Shown: in pieces, positions 45,416-54,600 of the stretch
How the letters are laid out: each line of letters opens with the position of its first letter
How positions within the stretch are numbered: the first letter of the stretch is position 1
NCBI GenBank assembly: GCA_963748925.1
Contig: CAVVKG010000002.1
Coordinates: 141,189-205,188 of the forward strand
Source of the DNA: Cryomorpha sp963748925
GTDB taxonomy: Bacteria; Bacteroidota; Bacteroidia; Flavobacteriales_D; Cryomorphaceae
DNA: 64,000 nt
Direction of reading: 5' to 3'
Program-made: the position numbers and the translations under genes
Notes under the pieces: generated by a model
What the model saw: the letters and a program-made list of their open reading frames with translations, nothing else
The model's database searches: none
Told to the model about the DNA's origin: nothing

Positions 45416-46477
45416 ATGCAAAATAAAATTACCGGTACCGGGAGTTATATTCCTACCGTCGTTCAAAAAAATGATCACTTTTTAACCCAAGCTTTTTATG
45501 ACGAAAACCAGTTAAAAATCCCTACGTCAAATGAAATAGTCATTAAAAAATTCAAGGCTATTACCGGAATTGAAGAGCGCAGGTATGCATCCGGTGATTT
45601 AAAATGTAGCGATTTGGGAACTATAGCCGCTGAGCGCGCTCTAGAAGATGCTGGAATAAACCCCGAGGAACTGGATTACATTATTGTAGGCCAGAATTTT
45701 GGCGATGTGGACCCTGGAAACGCACAAAGTGATATGTTGCCGAGTATCGCTTCGCGCATTAAGTTCAATTTAAAAATAAAGAATCCGAATTGTGTCGCCT
45801 ACGATGTGATTTTCGGTTGCCCGGGATGGCTGGAAGGAGTCATTCAGGCCAATGCGTATATCAAAGCAGGAATGGCTAGCAAATGCTTGATTATAGGCAC
45901 AGAAACGCTATCGCGCATAGTTGATCCTTTCGACCGTGACTCCATGATCTATTCAGATGGGGCAGGGGCCTGCATTTTAGAAAAGAACCAAACGGGTCCC
46001 AATGGGATTTTGAGCTCAGCAACTCAATCCTTTACGCATGATGAAGCTTATTTCTTGTTTTATGGAAATTCATACAACCCTTCAGAAAATCAGGAAACGA
46101 AGTATATAAAAATGCACGGCAGGAAGATATATGAGTTTGCGCTTAACAATGTTCCCTTAGCCATGAAGACCGCCCTTGAAAAAAGCGGGGTTGATATAAA
46201 AGATGTCAGCAAGATTTTGATTCATCAGGCCAATGAAAAAATGGATGAAGCCATTATTCAAAGATTCTATAAACTATATGATATGGAAATGCCTAAGGAT
46301 GTAATGCCAATGATTATCAATAAATTGGGAAATAGCTCAGTGGCTACTATTCCTACCTTGCTTGACCTCATCCTAAAAGACAAACTGGGAGGGCATAAAA
46401 TTGAAAAAGGAGAAGTGATGATACTTGCTTCTGTGGGTGCAGGTATGAATGTGAATGCAGTTGTATATCGGTATTAG
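45416..46477 (+). CDS. Beta-ketoacyl-ACP synthase III (KAS III/FabH-like)
   Basis: A 353-residue thiolase-fold enzyme when started at the ATG 45416; a GTG at 45359 is possible but would add an unusual leader. The Cys-His-Asn triad is present: C135 (VIFGCPGW), H270 (ILIHQANE) and N306 (NKLGNSSVATIP). These enzymes start fatty acid or polyketide chains by condensing an acyl-CoA with malonyl-ACP. As it lies away from the fab genes and next to an acetyltransferase, it may be a second, specialised FabH copy rather than the housekeeping one. Confidence 0.88.
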   Translation: MQNKITGTGSYIPTVVQKNDHFLTQAFYDENQLKIPTSNEIVIKKFKAITGIEERRYASGDLKCSDLGTIAAERALEDAGINPEELDYIIVGQNFGDVDPGNAQSDMLPSIASRIKFNLKIKNPNCVAYDVIFGCPGWLEGVIQANAYIKAGMASKCLIIGTETLSRIVDPFDRDSMIYSDGAGACILEKNQTGPNGILSSATQSFTHDEAYFLFYGNSYNPSENQETKYIKMHGRKIYEFALNNVPLAMKTALEKSGVDIKDVSKILIHQANEKMDEAIIQRFYKLYDMEMPKDVMPMIINKLGNSSVATIPTLLDLILKDKLGGHKIEKGEVMILASVGAGMNVNAVVYRY

Positions 46478-46504
46478 CTTGCCAGCCTGAAACCAGAATT
46501 AATA

Positions 46505-46960
46505 ATGACCTTTAGAAAAGCGACAAAAAATGATGTTCCGATTATTGTAGGAATGATTTCTGATGATGAACTTGGAAAGGAAAGGGAAAATTTCAAGGAC
46601 CCTTTACCGATAGAATACCTGAAGGCGTTTGATAACATTAACGCTGACGAAAATCAAGAACTAATTGTGGTCGAAAACGATGAGTTGGAAATTATCGGGA
46701 CTTTGCAATTGTCGTTTATTCAATATCTAACCTATCAAGGTGGGATTAGAGCGCAAATTGAGGCCGTAAGAATTAGAAAGGAAAATAGAGGACTGGGAAT
46801 AGGAAAAGCCATGTTTGAATGGGCAATAAATAGAGCCAAAGAACGGAATGCACATTTGTTGCAGCTAACTACCGATAAAAGAAGACCAAAGGCAATTAAA
46901 TTCTATGAGGATTTGGGATTTAACGCAACTCACGAAGGAATGAAAATACACTTTGCTTAA
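46505..46960 (+). CDS. GNAT N-acetyltransferase (151 aa)
   Basis: A 151-residue GNAT protein with the acetyl-CoA loop RKENRGLGIGKAMFEWAI (R/Q-x-x-G-x-G/A motif), LLQLTTDKRRPKAIKFYEDLGF and a final THEGMKIHF strand. The LTTDKRR segment followed by A-x-x-F-Y-x-x-L-G-F is common in acetyltransferases acting on amino-acid-like or aminoglycoside-like substrates. It begins 27 bases behind the KAS III gene and is probably co-transcribed. Confidence 0.85.
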   Translation: MTFRKATKNDVPIIVGMISDDELGKERENFKDPLPIEYLKAFDNINADENQELIVVENDELEIIGTLQLSFIQYLTYQGGIRAQIEAVRIRKENRGLGIGKAMFEWAINRAKERNAHLLQLTTDKRRPKAIKFYEDLGFNATHEGMKIHFA

Positions 46961-47221
46961 TAAAAATACGGTCTTCGTATTAGTTGAATAGTGAAGAGCC
47001 GGTTCCAAAACTTATGATTTCTCGCAAGTGGGCATACTGAGCGGCAAAACTCTCTTTTATCAGAATTTCGATCAGTTCCATTTATCGAGATCTAATCTGT
47101 AAGATATTCCGGAATAAGAGCATGCTGATCGGCTCTACAGAATATTTATATTTTGATTCAACTTGCATTCCTCATCCTAGTTGTTTTGTAATCAGGTAGT
47201 AAGAGCGCCCTGTAATTTTCG

Positions 47222-47229
47222 TATATTTG
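47222..47229 (+). promoter_or_regulatory. -7 box (TATATTTG) of the adhesin gene
   Basis: TATATTTG fits TAnnTTTG and lies nine bases before the ATG at 47239. The -33 TTTG is not at the usual spacing. The short distance suggests a nearly leaderless transcript and supports this start codon. Confidence 0.45.
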
Positions 47230-47238
47230 CGATAGTGT

Positions 47239-49881
47239 ATGAATGACACGGTGAAATCATATCTCTTCCTTTTAGGTTTATTGTTATCTGCTTCGGGTCT
47301 CTACTCACAGGGTTATAATACCGTAGGAGATAGTTATTCAGTCGGCGACGATTGCTTTATCCTCACTCCGGCACAACCCTCTCAAATCGGCGCAATCTGG
47401 TACAATGAATCCATCGATATTACCGAACCATTCAATTTACAGTTTACTGCAAGCTTTGGCAGCAATGATGGTGGTGCCGATGGGATGGTTTTTGTAATGC
47501 AACAAGCCGGAAACACGGTTCTTGGTAATTCCGGAGGAGGGATTGGTTTCGAAGGTTTCTCTCCTTCTTTAGGAGTGGAGTTTGATACCTATCAGAATTT
47601 AGATTATGCCGACCCTTCGTTTGATCATTTGGCGATTTTGAGGGACGGAATTGCCAATCACGGACTCACTAATCTGGGTGGAGAGGTTCAAATTTCTCCA
47701 ATTAGTTTAAATGTTGAAGACGGACAGTCATATATAATTGATATTTCGTGGAATCCTGCAACCAATATTTTCTCGGTTTCTGTAAACTGTGAGCTTCGGT
47801 TAGAACAGGCTATCAGTTTAGAGTTTATGATTTTTCCAAATTCTTCAGAGGTCTTTTGGGGCTTCACCGGTGCTACCGGCGGACTTTTTAACGAGCAGCG
47901 TGTTTGTCTCAATCCTTTAATTCTAGGTCTTCCTGAAACGTATAATACTTGCGTAAACGAACCTCTTCAGTTGGAGGCACCGGCGGCAAGCTTCGGTACC
48001 GTTTCGTGGGAACCGGCTGAATTCCTTGACGATCCAACATCTTTCAGTCCTGTCGCTACGGTTGATGAAACCACCACATTTACATTGACATTCGAAGATC
48101 TTTGTGGCAATCAACAGGTGCAGCAAACAACGCTTATCGTTTCCGAACCTGTCGTTGACCTTGGTCCCGACATTAGTGAATGCTCTGATGGAGCGATTTC
48201 CCTGTCTGTATCCGGTGAATTCGATGAGATTATCTGGTATGACGGCAGCGACCAACCTGTTGTTGCCGTTGATGCTTCCGGAGAATATTGGGTCGATGTA
48301 ATTCAGGGAGGCTGCCAGGCATCCGATACGATACTCGTAGAGCTCAATCCACTTCCCGAATACAACGGAGTTTTGCTTGCTCAGCTATGCGAAGGAGAGG
48401 AGTTTACATTCGATCTGGGAGCCTCCGATTCTGAGATTGTGTGGTTTGATGGGGCAGACGATGAAATTAGAACGTTTGATGAGGATGGCAATTATTCTTT
48501 TACCCTCATAGGTGAAGAGTGCAGTTCAGATTTTACACTGGAGGTTGATGTTACAGAAACCCCAAATTATAATCTTGGACCTGATATTGGAGTGTGCGAA
48601 GAGGAGGATTATTTGCTTACTGCGAATGGGGATTTTGATAGCATTACCTGGTTTGATGGCACAACCGGCGCGAGCACAGAAGTGTTTTCGTCAGGAACAT
48701 ATTGGGCCGACTTTATCCAGGGAAACTGCGAAAACTCTGATACGGTCGTGGTTGAATTTGACTCGCCTCCTACGTATTCGGGAGATACCGATATTAACCT
48801 CTGTGAGGGCGAAGAATTTACTATTGAACTAGGTGGAATCAATGCCGACATAACATGGTTTGACGGGGGCAATGAAGAAATTCGCACTTTCAATAATTCG
48901 GGTAGCTATGCCTTTCTGTTAGTCAATGGCGAGTGTATTTCCGATTACGAATTAGAGATTGAAGTAACTCCGATTCCGGAATTTGATCTGGGTTCTGAAT
49001 TGACCATTTGTGAGGGCACTTCAGCAATTCTTTCACCCGTGGGAGGCAACCTAAATTTAACATGGAATGATGGGAGCCAGGGGCCGAATCTGGAAGTAGA
49101 TCAAGGCGGACTTTACTGGGCTACAGCCAATGAAAACAATTGCCTTTTTTCGGATACCGTTCTCGTGAGTACCTATCCGGTACCCACTCTTTCTGTTTCG
49201 GGAACCGAAAGTCTTTGTCCCGACGAGGAAGGGTTTCTCATGGCTGAGACGACGGCGGAGGTATTGTGGTCTACAGGCGAAGAAGGAAACCAAATTAGCG
49301 TCAATAGTCCGGGAAGTTACATTGCGGTTGCTACCAATAGTAATGGTTGTACCAAAGAAGTTGCCTTTACAGTGAATGCCCTTAGCTTTCCGCAAATTAC
49401 CCAAATTGATGACTTTTTGAAATGCCGGGACAAGAAGGTTGAATTATTAATAGAGTCGAGCGATAATTTCAGTCTAGTGTGGAGCGATGGCACAGTAGGC
49501 AACAGCATTCAAATAGAAGAGGCAGGATTGTACTCGTTAGAGCTCACCAATCAATGTGGAATAACAAAGCGGGAATTTAGGGTTGAAGAAGAGGAATGCT
49601 TTAACTCATACTTTTTACCAAATGCTTTCACTCCGGATGGTGATGGGTTGAATGATTTGTACAAGGCGGTCGTTCAGGGATATGTTGATTTTGAACTTCT
49701 TATATTCAACCGAAGCGGATTGTTGGTTTTTGAAACAAGTGATCCTGAGAAAGGGTGGGATGGAAGCTTCTTAAACAATGGATATTACTGTGAAGCCGGA
49801 GTTTACAATGTTCGCTTCACAATAGATTTTGGCGAAAATGTGATTGTAAGTGAATTTAGCTCAGTTACTCTTATACGATAG
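47239..49881 (+). CDS. Secreted adhesin: L-type lectin domain, repeats, type B T9SS sorting domain
   Basis: An 880-residue surface protein. The signal peptide ends GLYSQ. Residues ~25-230 form an L-type (legume-like) lectin domain with GGADGMVFVMQQAG, GIGFEGFSPSLGVEFDTYQN and VFWGFTGATGG. Then come about seven diverged repeats of 80-90 residues that begin with Asp/Cys pairs and a W-x-D-G turn (for example EIVWFDGADDEIRTFDEDGNY and DITWFDGGNEEIRTFNNSGSY). The last ~90 residues form the gliding-motility-associated C-terminal domain (FLPNAFTPDGDGLNDLYK to SSVTLIR), the type B signal for T9SS. Sugar binding by the lectin part and display on the surface are likely; the ligand is unknown. Confidence 0.9.
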   Translation: MNDTVKSYLFLLGLLLSASGLYSQGYNTVGDSYSVGDDCFILTPAQPSQIGAIWYNESIDITEPFNLQFTASFGSNDGGADGMVFVMQQAGNTVLGNSGGGIGFEGFSPSLGVEFDTYQNLDYADPSFDHLAILRDGIANHGLTNLGGEVQISPISLNVEDGQSYIIDISWNPATNIFSVSVNCELRLEQAISLEFMIFPNSSEVFWGFTGATGGLFNEQRVCLNPLILGLPETYNTCVNEPLQLEAPAASFGTVSWEPAEFLDDPTSFSPVATVDETTTFTLTFEDLCGNQQVQQTTLIVSEPVVDLGPDISECSDGAISLSVSGEFDEIIWYDGSDQPVVAVDASGEYWVDVIQGGCQASDTILVELNPLPEYNGVLLAQLCEGEEFTFDLGASDSEIVWFDGADDEIRTFDEDGNYSFTLIGEECSSDFTLEVDVTETPNYNLGPDIGVCEEEDYLLTANGDFDSITWFDGTTGASTEVFSSGTYWADFIQGNCENSDTVVVEFDSPPTYSGDTDINLCEGEEFTIELGGINADITWFDGGNEEIRTFNNSGSYAFLLVNGECISDYELEIEVTPIPEFDLGSELTICEGTSAILSPVGGNLNLTWNDGSQGPNLEVDQGGLYWATANENNCLFSDTVLVSTYPVPTLSVSGTESLCPDEEGFLMAETTAEVLWSTGEEGNQISVNSPGSYIAVATNSNGCTKEVAFTVNALSFPQITQIDDFLKCRDKKVELLIESSDNFSLVWSDGTVGNSIQIEEAGLYSLELTNQCGITKREFRVEEEECFNSYFLPNAFTPDGDGLNDLYKAVVQGYVDFELLIFNRSGLLVFETSDPEKGWDGSFLNNGYYCEAGVYNVRFTIDFGENVIVSEFSSVTLIR

Positions 49882-50080
49882 ATAAAATCACAGTGGAGTG
49901 AGATCTCTAACTTTTGTGCCAATCAGAATTGTCGATTGGGATAAACGGATTTAATGGAAACAGCTTTCGCTGAACAAAAAGAAGCATTGATCTCGTATTA
50001 TACACTAACACCTGAACAACGTTAAGGAAAAGGACAAAACCACAAGAGGTGGTTAGAAAAACTTGTTTTTCTTGAAAAGC

Positions 50081-50138
50081 GTAGAATCAGATTATACGTA
50101 TAATTATACGTATAATTATACGTGTAATTCTATTCTAC
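50081..50138. repeat. 58-base near-perfect palindrome
   Basis: The two 29-base halves pair at 25 of 29 positions, mismatching at positions 8, 9, 10 and 15 from the ends. Its inside is three copies of a 12-base ATTATACGTATA unit, itself nearly self-complementary. It can form a cruciform in DNA or a long RNA hairpin. Confidence 0.85.
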
Positions 50139-50317
50139 GGCTATGGCTCATTCCCTGAGCATGCCCCTGTCGACCCACCAAAGCTTTTATTTGCTATACT
50201 TGTAGATAACAATTAACAATGGAGTTGGGGCCTTCAATTAGAAATTAAAAACTTAAAGGGTAGCTCACTTTCGCCTGGCTTTGGTAAGCCCATAGGCTGA
50301 ATAACACACACTAGTGT

Positions 50318-50530
50318 TTGTTATACGATTGTTGGGGCACATGCAAAAAAAAGCAACAGACACATTGACAATGACGAGTATTGAAATATATGGAGCAACA
50401 CTGACTTATTTTGAATAGAACTGACTTGACAGACAGTGTAACTGTACAAGAACACCTACGATTGAAAAAGAAATGGAAAGAAAAAGCCCACGCTGCGCAT
50501 TTTTGAAAATTTCTGCCAACGCGCATTTGG
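50318..50530 (+). repeat. Island-flanking repeat, left side
   Basis: Shares TTATAC-(GA)-TTGTTGGGGCA (50321-50339), CACATTGACAATG and GCATTTTTGAAAATTTCT (50497-50514) in the same order with the reverse complement of about 61110-61270. The stretches between these words are diverged. Confidence 0.55.
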
Positions 50531-50745
50531 CACATCCCGCTTTTCCATCGCACAAAGCCGACACACAAAAACGGGAAGAGCCAAATTTTTCCATCGCTGC
50601 AACCAAGAGAACAGTAGGATATCATGATATCAAAAGATTTAACCCAAAATATGCAATGGCTCTGGCCACGTGCATATTCGATAAAGAGATTCAATCTTTT
50701 ACAGCTTGGTATGCTGCACTGAAAAAGTGATTCTCTAAATCGGGA

Positions 50746-50808
50746 TTAACCCAACTAATGCAACTAGTTCGGAGCTTTTCGCTCCTCCTATTGCATAATT
50801 TGGGTTTA
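50746..50808. repeat. Long imperfect hairpin left of the metal island
   Basis: AACCCAA (50748-50754) pairs with TTGGGTT (50800-50806), ATGCAA with TTGCAT inside it, and GGAGC (50771-50775) with GCTCC (50781-50785) around a TTTTC loop, with unpaired bases between the three stems. The multi-stem form with bulges resembles cassette attC or transposon-end hairpins. Confidence 0.65.
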
Positions 50809-51025
50809 ACAAACAACATAAAAACGCGACTGAAAAATATCAAAGGCCAGGTTGAAAACAATGATACGGATAGTTAAGAATGTACTTTTAACCACTGACA
50901 CACTTCATTGAACATCCCAAGGGGCAGCCTTCTTGCTGAATGTTTCTTATTTTTTGAAGCCTCAGAAAAGTCAATATTGATAATATTGTTCCGCTGATAA
51001 AACCTTATGCTCCCAGCAGGTATTT

Positions 51026-51056
51026 TTTGAAAACTCAAAACCTTTCCTTATTTTTG
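51026..51056 (+). promoter_or_regulatory. Complete Bacteroidota promoter of the metal-efflux operon
   Basis: TTTG (51026-51029), 19 bases, then TATTTTTG (51049-51056): a full match to the consensus. Transcription should begin at about 51062-51064, almost at the proposed TTG start codon of the first gene, so this transcript would have little or no leader. Confidence 0.75.
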
Positions 51057-51062
51057 CCACCC

Positions 51063-51386
51063 TTGAAATGGCTGTGCTACATATTGTCAATTTATTTTTT
51101 GGGCCTTTCGTTCATCAGCTGTGCGGACGGTCTTACAAATAGCGCTTCTACTGAAGATCAGCAGATAGTGATGAGCAGTGATTCCCACTCCGGTCACGAG
51201 CACGGCTCATCTTCCAATGACTTATGTAGTCCCATGTGCTCCTGCCATTGCTGCCATGTTCATGTCATCTTTCCCAATGCAATGAGTGCATCCAGTCAAA
51301 TTGGCAATCAGTCTCATTATACTTCTTATTATCAAAATTTCGAAAGCATCGATCTCTTCGAGCTTTTTATTCCTCCGAGAGCCTAA
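51063..51386 (+). CDS. Small Cys/His-rich protein of the DUF6660 type
   Basis: A 107-residue protein if started at the TTG at 51063 (KWLCYILSIYFLGLSFISCAD, a signal-like helix). A TTG at 51027 would lie inside the promoter. After the helix comes a metal-binding part with HSGHEHGS and CSPMCSCHCC-HVH. Short proteins with a leading helix and a C-SPxCSCxCC segment occur just before czc/cus-type efflux genes in Bacteroidota (DUF6660). The role may be metal capture in the periplasm. Both possible starts are non-ATG, which lowers certainty of the exact N terminus. Confidence 0.7.
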   Translation: MKWLCYILSIYFLGLSFISCADGLTNSASTEDQQIVMSSDSHSGHEHGSSSNDLCSPMCSCHCCHVHVIFPNAMSASSQIGNQSHYTSYYQNFESIDLFELFIPPRA

Positions 51387-51696
51387 TCCCAGACAACTTC
51401 AGGATAGTTATGTCTTTGCAGCTTCATAGTGGAGCTGTATAAACGGCTATTTCAATAATCCTGATTTTATAAGCCTTTTTTGTGTTAAGCCGGAAAACGG
51501 CATTATCTATAGCAAGAATTTTTATTTCAAAAAAAGTCAGTTGAATAAAAAGAAAAAAAGGACAAGGAAGAAAGCTACCTGGTAAAAAGTACTGAAGTGG
51601 CACTTTATTACCATCGCATGTATCATCCTGCTCTTAGCCACTATTGAGCGGGTACATCACTATTTCACTGTCCATTTAAAATAACATGAAAGCATT

Positions 51697-54600
51697 ATGA
51701 TCAATCAAATCATTTCTTTTTCTATAAGGAATAAATTCATTGTGGGGCTCTTCACTCTGGCTCTCATTGGAGTCGGAATATACTCCATGTATACGGTAAA
51801 TCTCGGGTCTGTGCCTGATATCACCAATAACCAAGTGCAGGTGATGACCGTTTCCCAAAACCTGGCTACCGAGGATATCGAACAGTTTGTCACCTATCCG
51901 GTCGAGTTGGCCATGGGTAATTTGCCCGGAGTTACAGAGATCCGGTCCATTTCCCGTTTCGGCCTATCGGTGGTAACCATTGTGTTTGAGGATGAAATGG
52001 GCATTTATAAACCCCGGCAACTGGTACAGGAAAAACTCAACGAGGTACGGGAAAAAATCCCCGAAAAGTTCGGAAGCCCTTCTATGGGGCCAATAACCAC
52101 TGGATTGGGGGAAATATACCAATATACGATAAAGCCTAAGCCAGGTTATGATACGGTTTATACCCCTACGGAATTACGTACAATTCAAGATTGGATTGTA
52201 AAACGCCAAATGACTTTAGTAGAGGGTGTAGTAGATGTCAATGCTTTTGGGGGCAAGGTCAAACAATATGAAATTGCCATTAACCCGGAAAAATTAAATG
52301 CAATCAATGTATCGATTTCGGAGGTTTTTGATGCTTTGCAGCGAAATAATGTAAATACCGGAGGTGCCTACATTGAAAAGAACAAGATGGCCAACTTCAT
52401 CAGAGGAGAAGGTTTGGTTCGTTCTCTTGATGATATCCGGGAAATCGTCATCAGGAATGAAAATGGCATTCCTATCACCGTTGGTGATGTAGCTGAAAAA
52501 GTTCATTTTGGCGAACAGGTAAGGTATGGCGCTTTTACTCAGGATGGGCAGGAAGCTGTAGGAGGTATGGTACTGATGCTTAAAGGTTCAAACGCCAACA
52601 AGGTTATTCAGAACGTTCAGGAACGGATGAAGAAAGTTCAAAAGTCCCTGCCTGAAGGACTGGAAATAAAACCCTTTTTAGATCAAAGTGATTTAATAGA
52701 AAGAACTACCAGCACTGTCCAAACCAATTTAATTGAAGGCGCCCTTATCGTAATTTTTGCCTTGGTAATCTTGCTGGGTAGTATAAGGGGAGGGATTATT
52801 ACAGCTACCACCATTCCGCTGTCCCTTCTTTTCGCGTTCATAATGATGAAGCAATTTGGTGTGTCGGCCAATCTGATGAGTCTGGGAGCCATTGATTTTG
52901 GGATCATCATTGACGGGGCGGTAATTATCATAGAAGGAACCGTTTACGAAATCCAAAAACGGATCCGATCGGGGAAAATCAAGTTCAATCAGGGTGTGAT
53001 GGATGAAGTGGCCTATGATGCCGGTAGCACGATGATGGGATCTGCATTTTTCGGACAGATTATCATTCTTATTGTATTTGCCCCAATTCTGTTCCTCACC
53101 GGTGTGGAAGGCAAGATGTTCCAACCCATGGCCTACACCTTTGGGTTTGCCATGATTGGTGCAATTATTCTGTGCCTCACTTATGTTCCGATGATGTCTG
53201 CCCTTTTCATGAAGCCTATTCAGAATAAAAAGAATTGGTTCGGACGATGTGAACGCTGGCTGGAGAAGGTGAGTGACAACATAATTGGTGGAATTCACAA
53301 TGCTTATCTTCCTTTATTGAGAGGAGCACTTCGGTTCAAAGCCATCGTAATTCTGGTAGCTATTGTGTTGCTCTTAGGTGCCGGGTTTATATTTTCCCGA
53401 ATGGGTGGAGAGTTTGTGCCTCAACTCGATGAGGGGGATATCGCCATGCAGGCATTGATACGTCCGGGAAGCGGGCTCACCCAATCTATTGAGGTTTCCC
53501 AAAAAATTGAAACCCTTTTACTTGAGAATTTCCCTGAGGTTAAAACAGCAGTGGCACGTATCGGAGTGGCCGATATTCCTACCGACCCTATGCCCATGGA
53601 TATAGCTGACATGTTCATTATCCTGAAAAAGGACATGGATAAATGGACTACAGCAGAGACAAAAGTAGAACTGATTGCCAAAATCAAGGAATTGCTTGAC
53701 CGTGAACTTACCGGCGTAAATCTGGTATTTAGCCAACCGGTCGAACTGCGGTTTAATGAACTCCTGACCGGTGTACGAGAAGATGTGGCCGTAAAACTCT
53801 ATGGTGAAGATTTGGATGTGCTGGCGCAAAAAGCAGAGGAAATGGGTGAGATTATCCAAACCGTTCCCGGTGTTGGAGATGTCAATCCGGAGCGAACTTC
53901 CGGACTGCCACAAATGACAGTGCGCTACAATAGAAAGAAAATTGCGCAATACGGTCTGGATATTCAAAAAATCAATGAGTATGTAAGTGCAGCTTTTGCA
54001 GGAGGTGTTGCAGGTGTCATTTTTGAAGGGGAAAAACGCTTTGACATGGTCATACGCTTTGATGAGACCCATCGCAGGAGCATAGATGACCTGCGCACCT
54101 TGTACATTGACCTGCCGGATGGCACACAAGTTCCTATTAAAGAAGTAGCTGACATCAACTATGTGCCCGGCCCTATGCAGATCTCGCGCGACAATACATT
54201 CCGAAGAACTTATGTGGGTATAAACACGAGAGGACGTGATGTAGAGTCGGTAGTGACCGACATTCAGGAGAAACTGGATGCCGAATTGGATTTGCCACCT
54301 GGCTACTACCTTACGTATGGGGGAGAATTTGAAAACCTCCAAAGAGCGAAAGGCAGATTGATGATCGTGGTGCCCATTGCACTCTTCCTGATTTTCGTAT
54401 TGCTCTATTTTGCTTTAAAGTCCTTTTCGCAATCCATTATGATTTATATGGCCATTCCCCTGGCCGCTATCGGAGGCGTGATTGCCTTATGGATGCGCGA
54501 TATGCCTTTTAGTATTTCAGCAGGTGTTGGCTTTATTGTACTTTTTGGTGTTGCCGTGCTGAATGGTCTGGTTTTGATCAACCGCTTCAATTCGTTGAAA

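Larger units (their letters stand above)
49882..51062. other. 1.2 kb non-coding region left of the metal island
   Basis: No credible gene. It holds a 58-base palindrome (50081), a promoter-like TATACTTG at about 50192 followed by only a nine-codon frame, a sequence family shared in inverted form with 61110-61270, a long hairpin (50746-50808), and the promoter of the DUF6660-like gene at the right end. The frames that can be drawn here have no family features. Confidence 0.6.

Noticed and set aside
50091..50126. Possible CRISPR-like or iteron array
   Set aside because: Only three 12-base units without spacers, part of one palindrome; no rep or cas gene nearby.
50311..50730. Frames on both strands at 50.3-50.7 kb (up to 127 codons)
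   Set aside because: They overlap one another and coincide with the repeat family found inverted at 61.1-61.3 kb; composition is not protein-like.
53518..54342. 274-codon minus-strand frame inside the RND pump gene
   Set aside because: Antisense shadow of a well-supported coding sequence.
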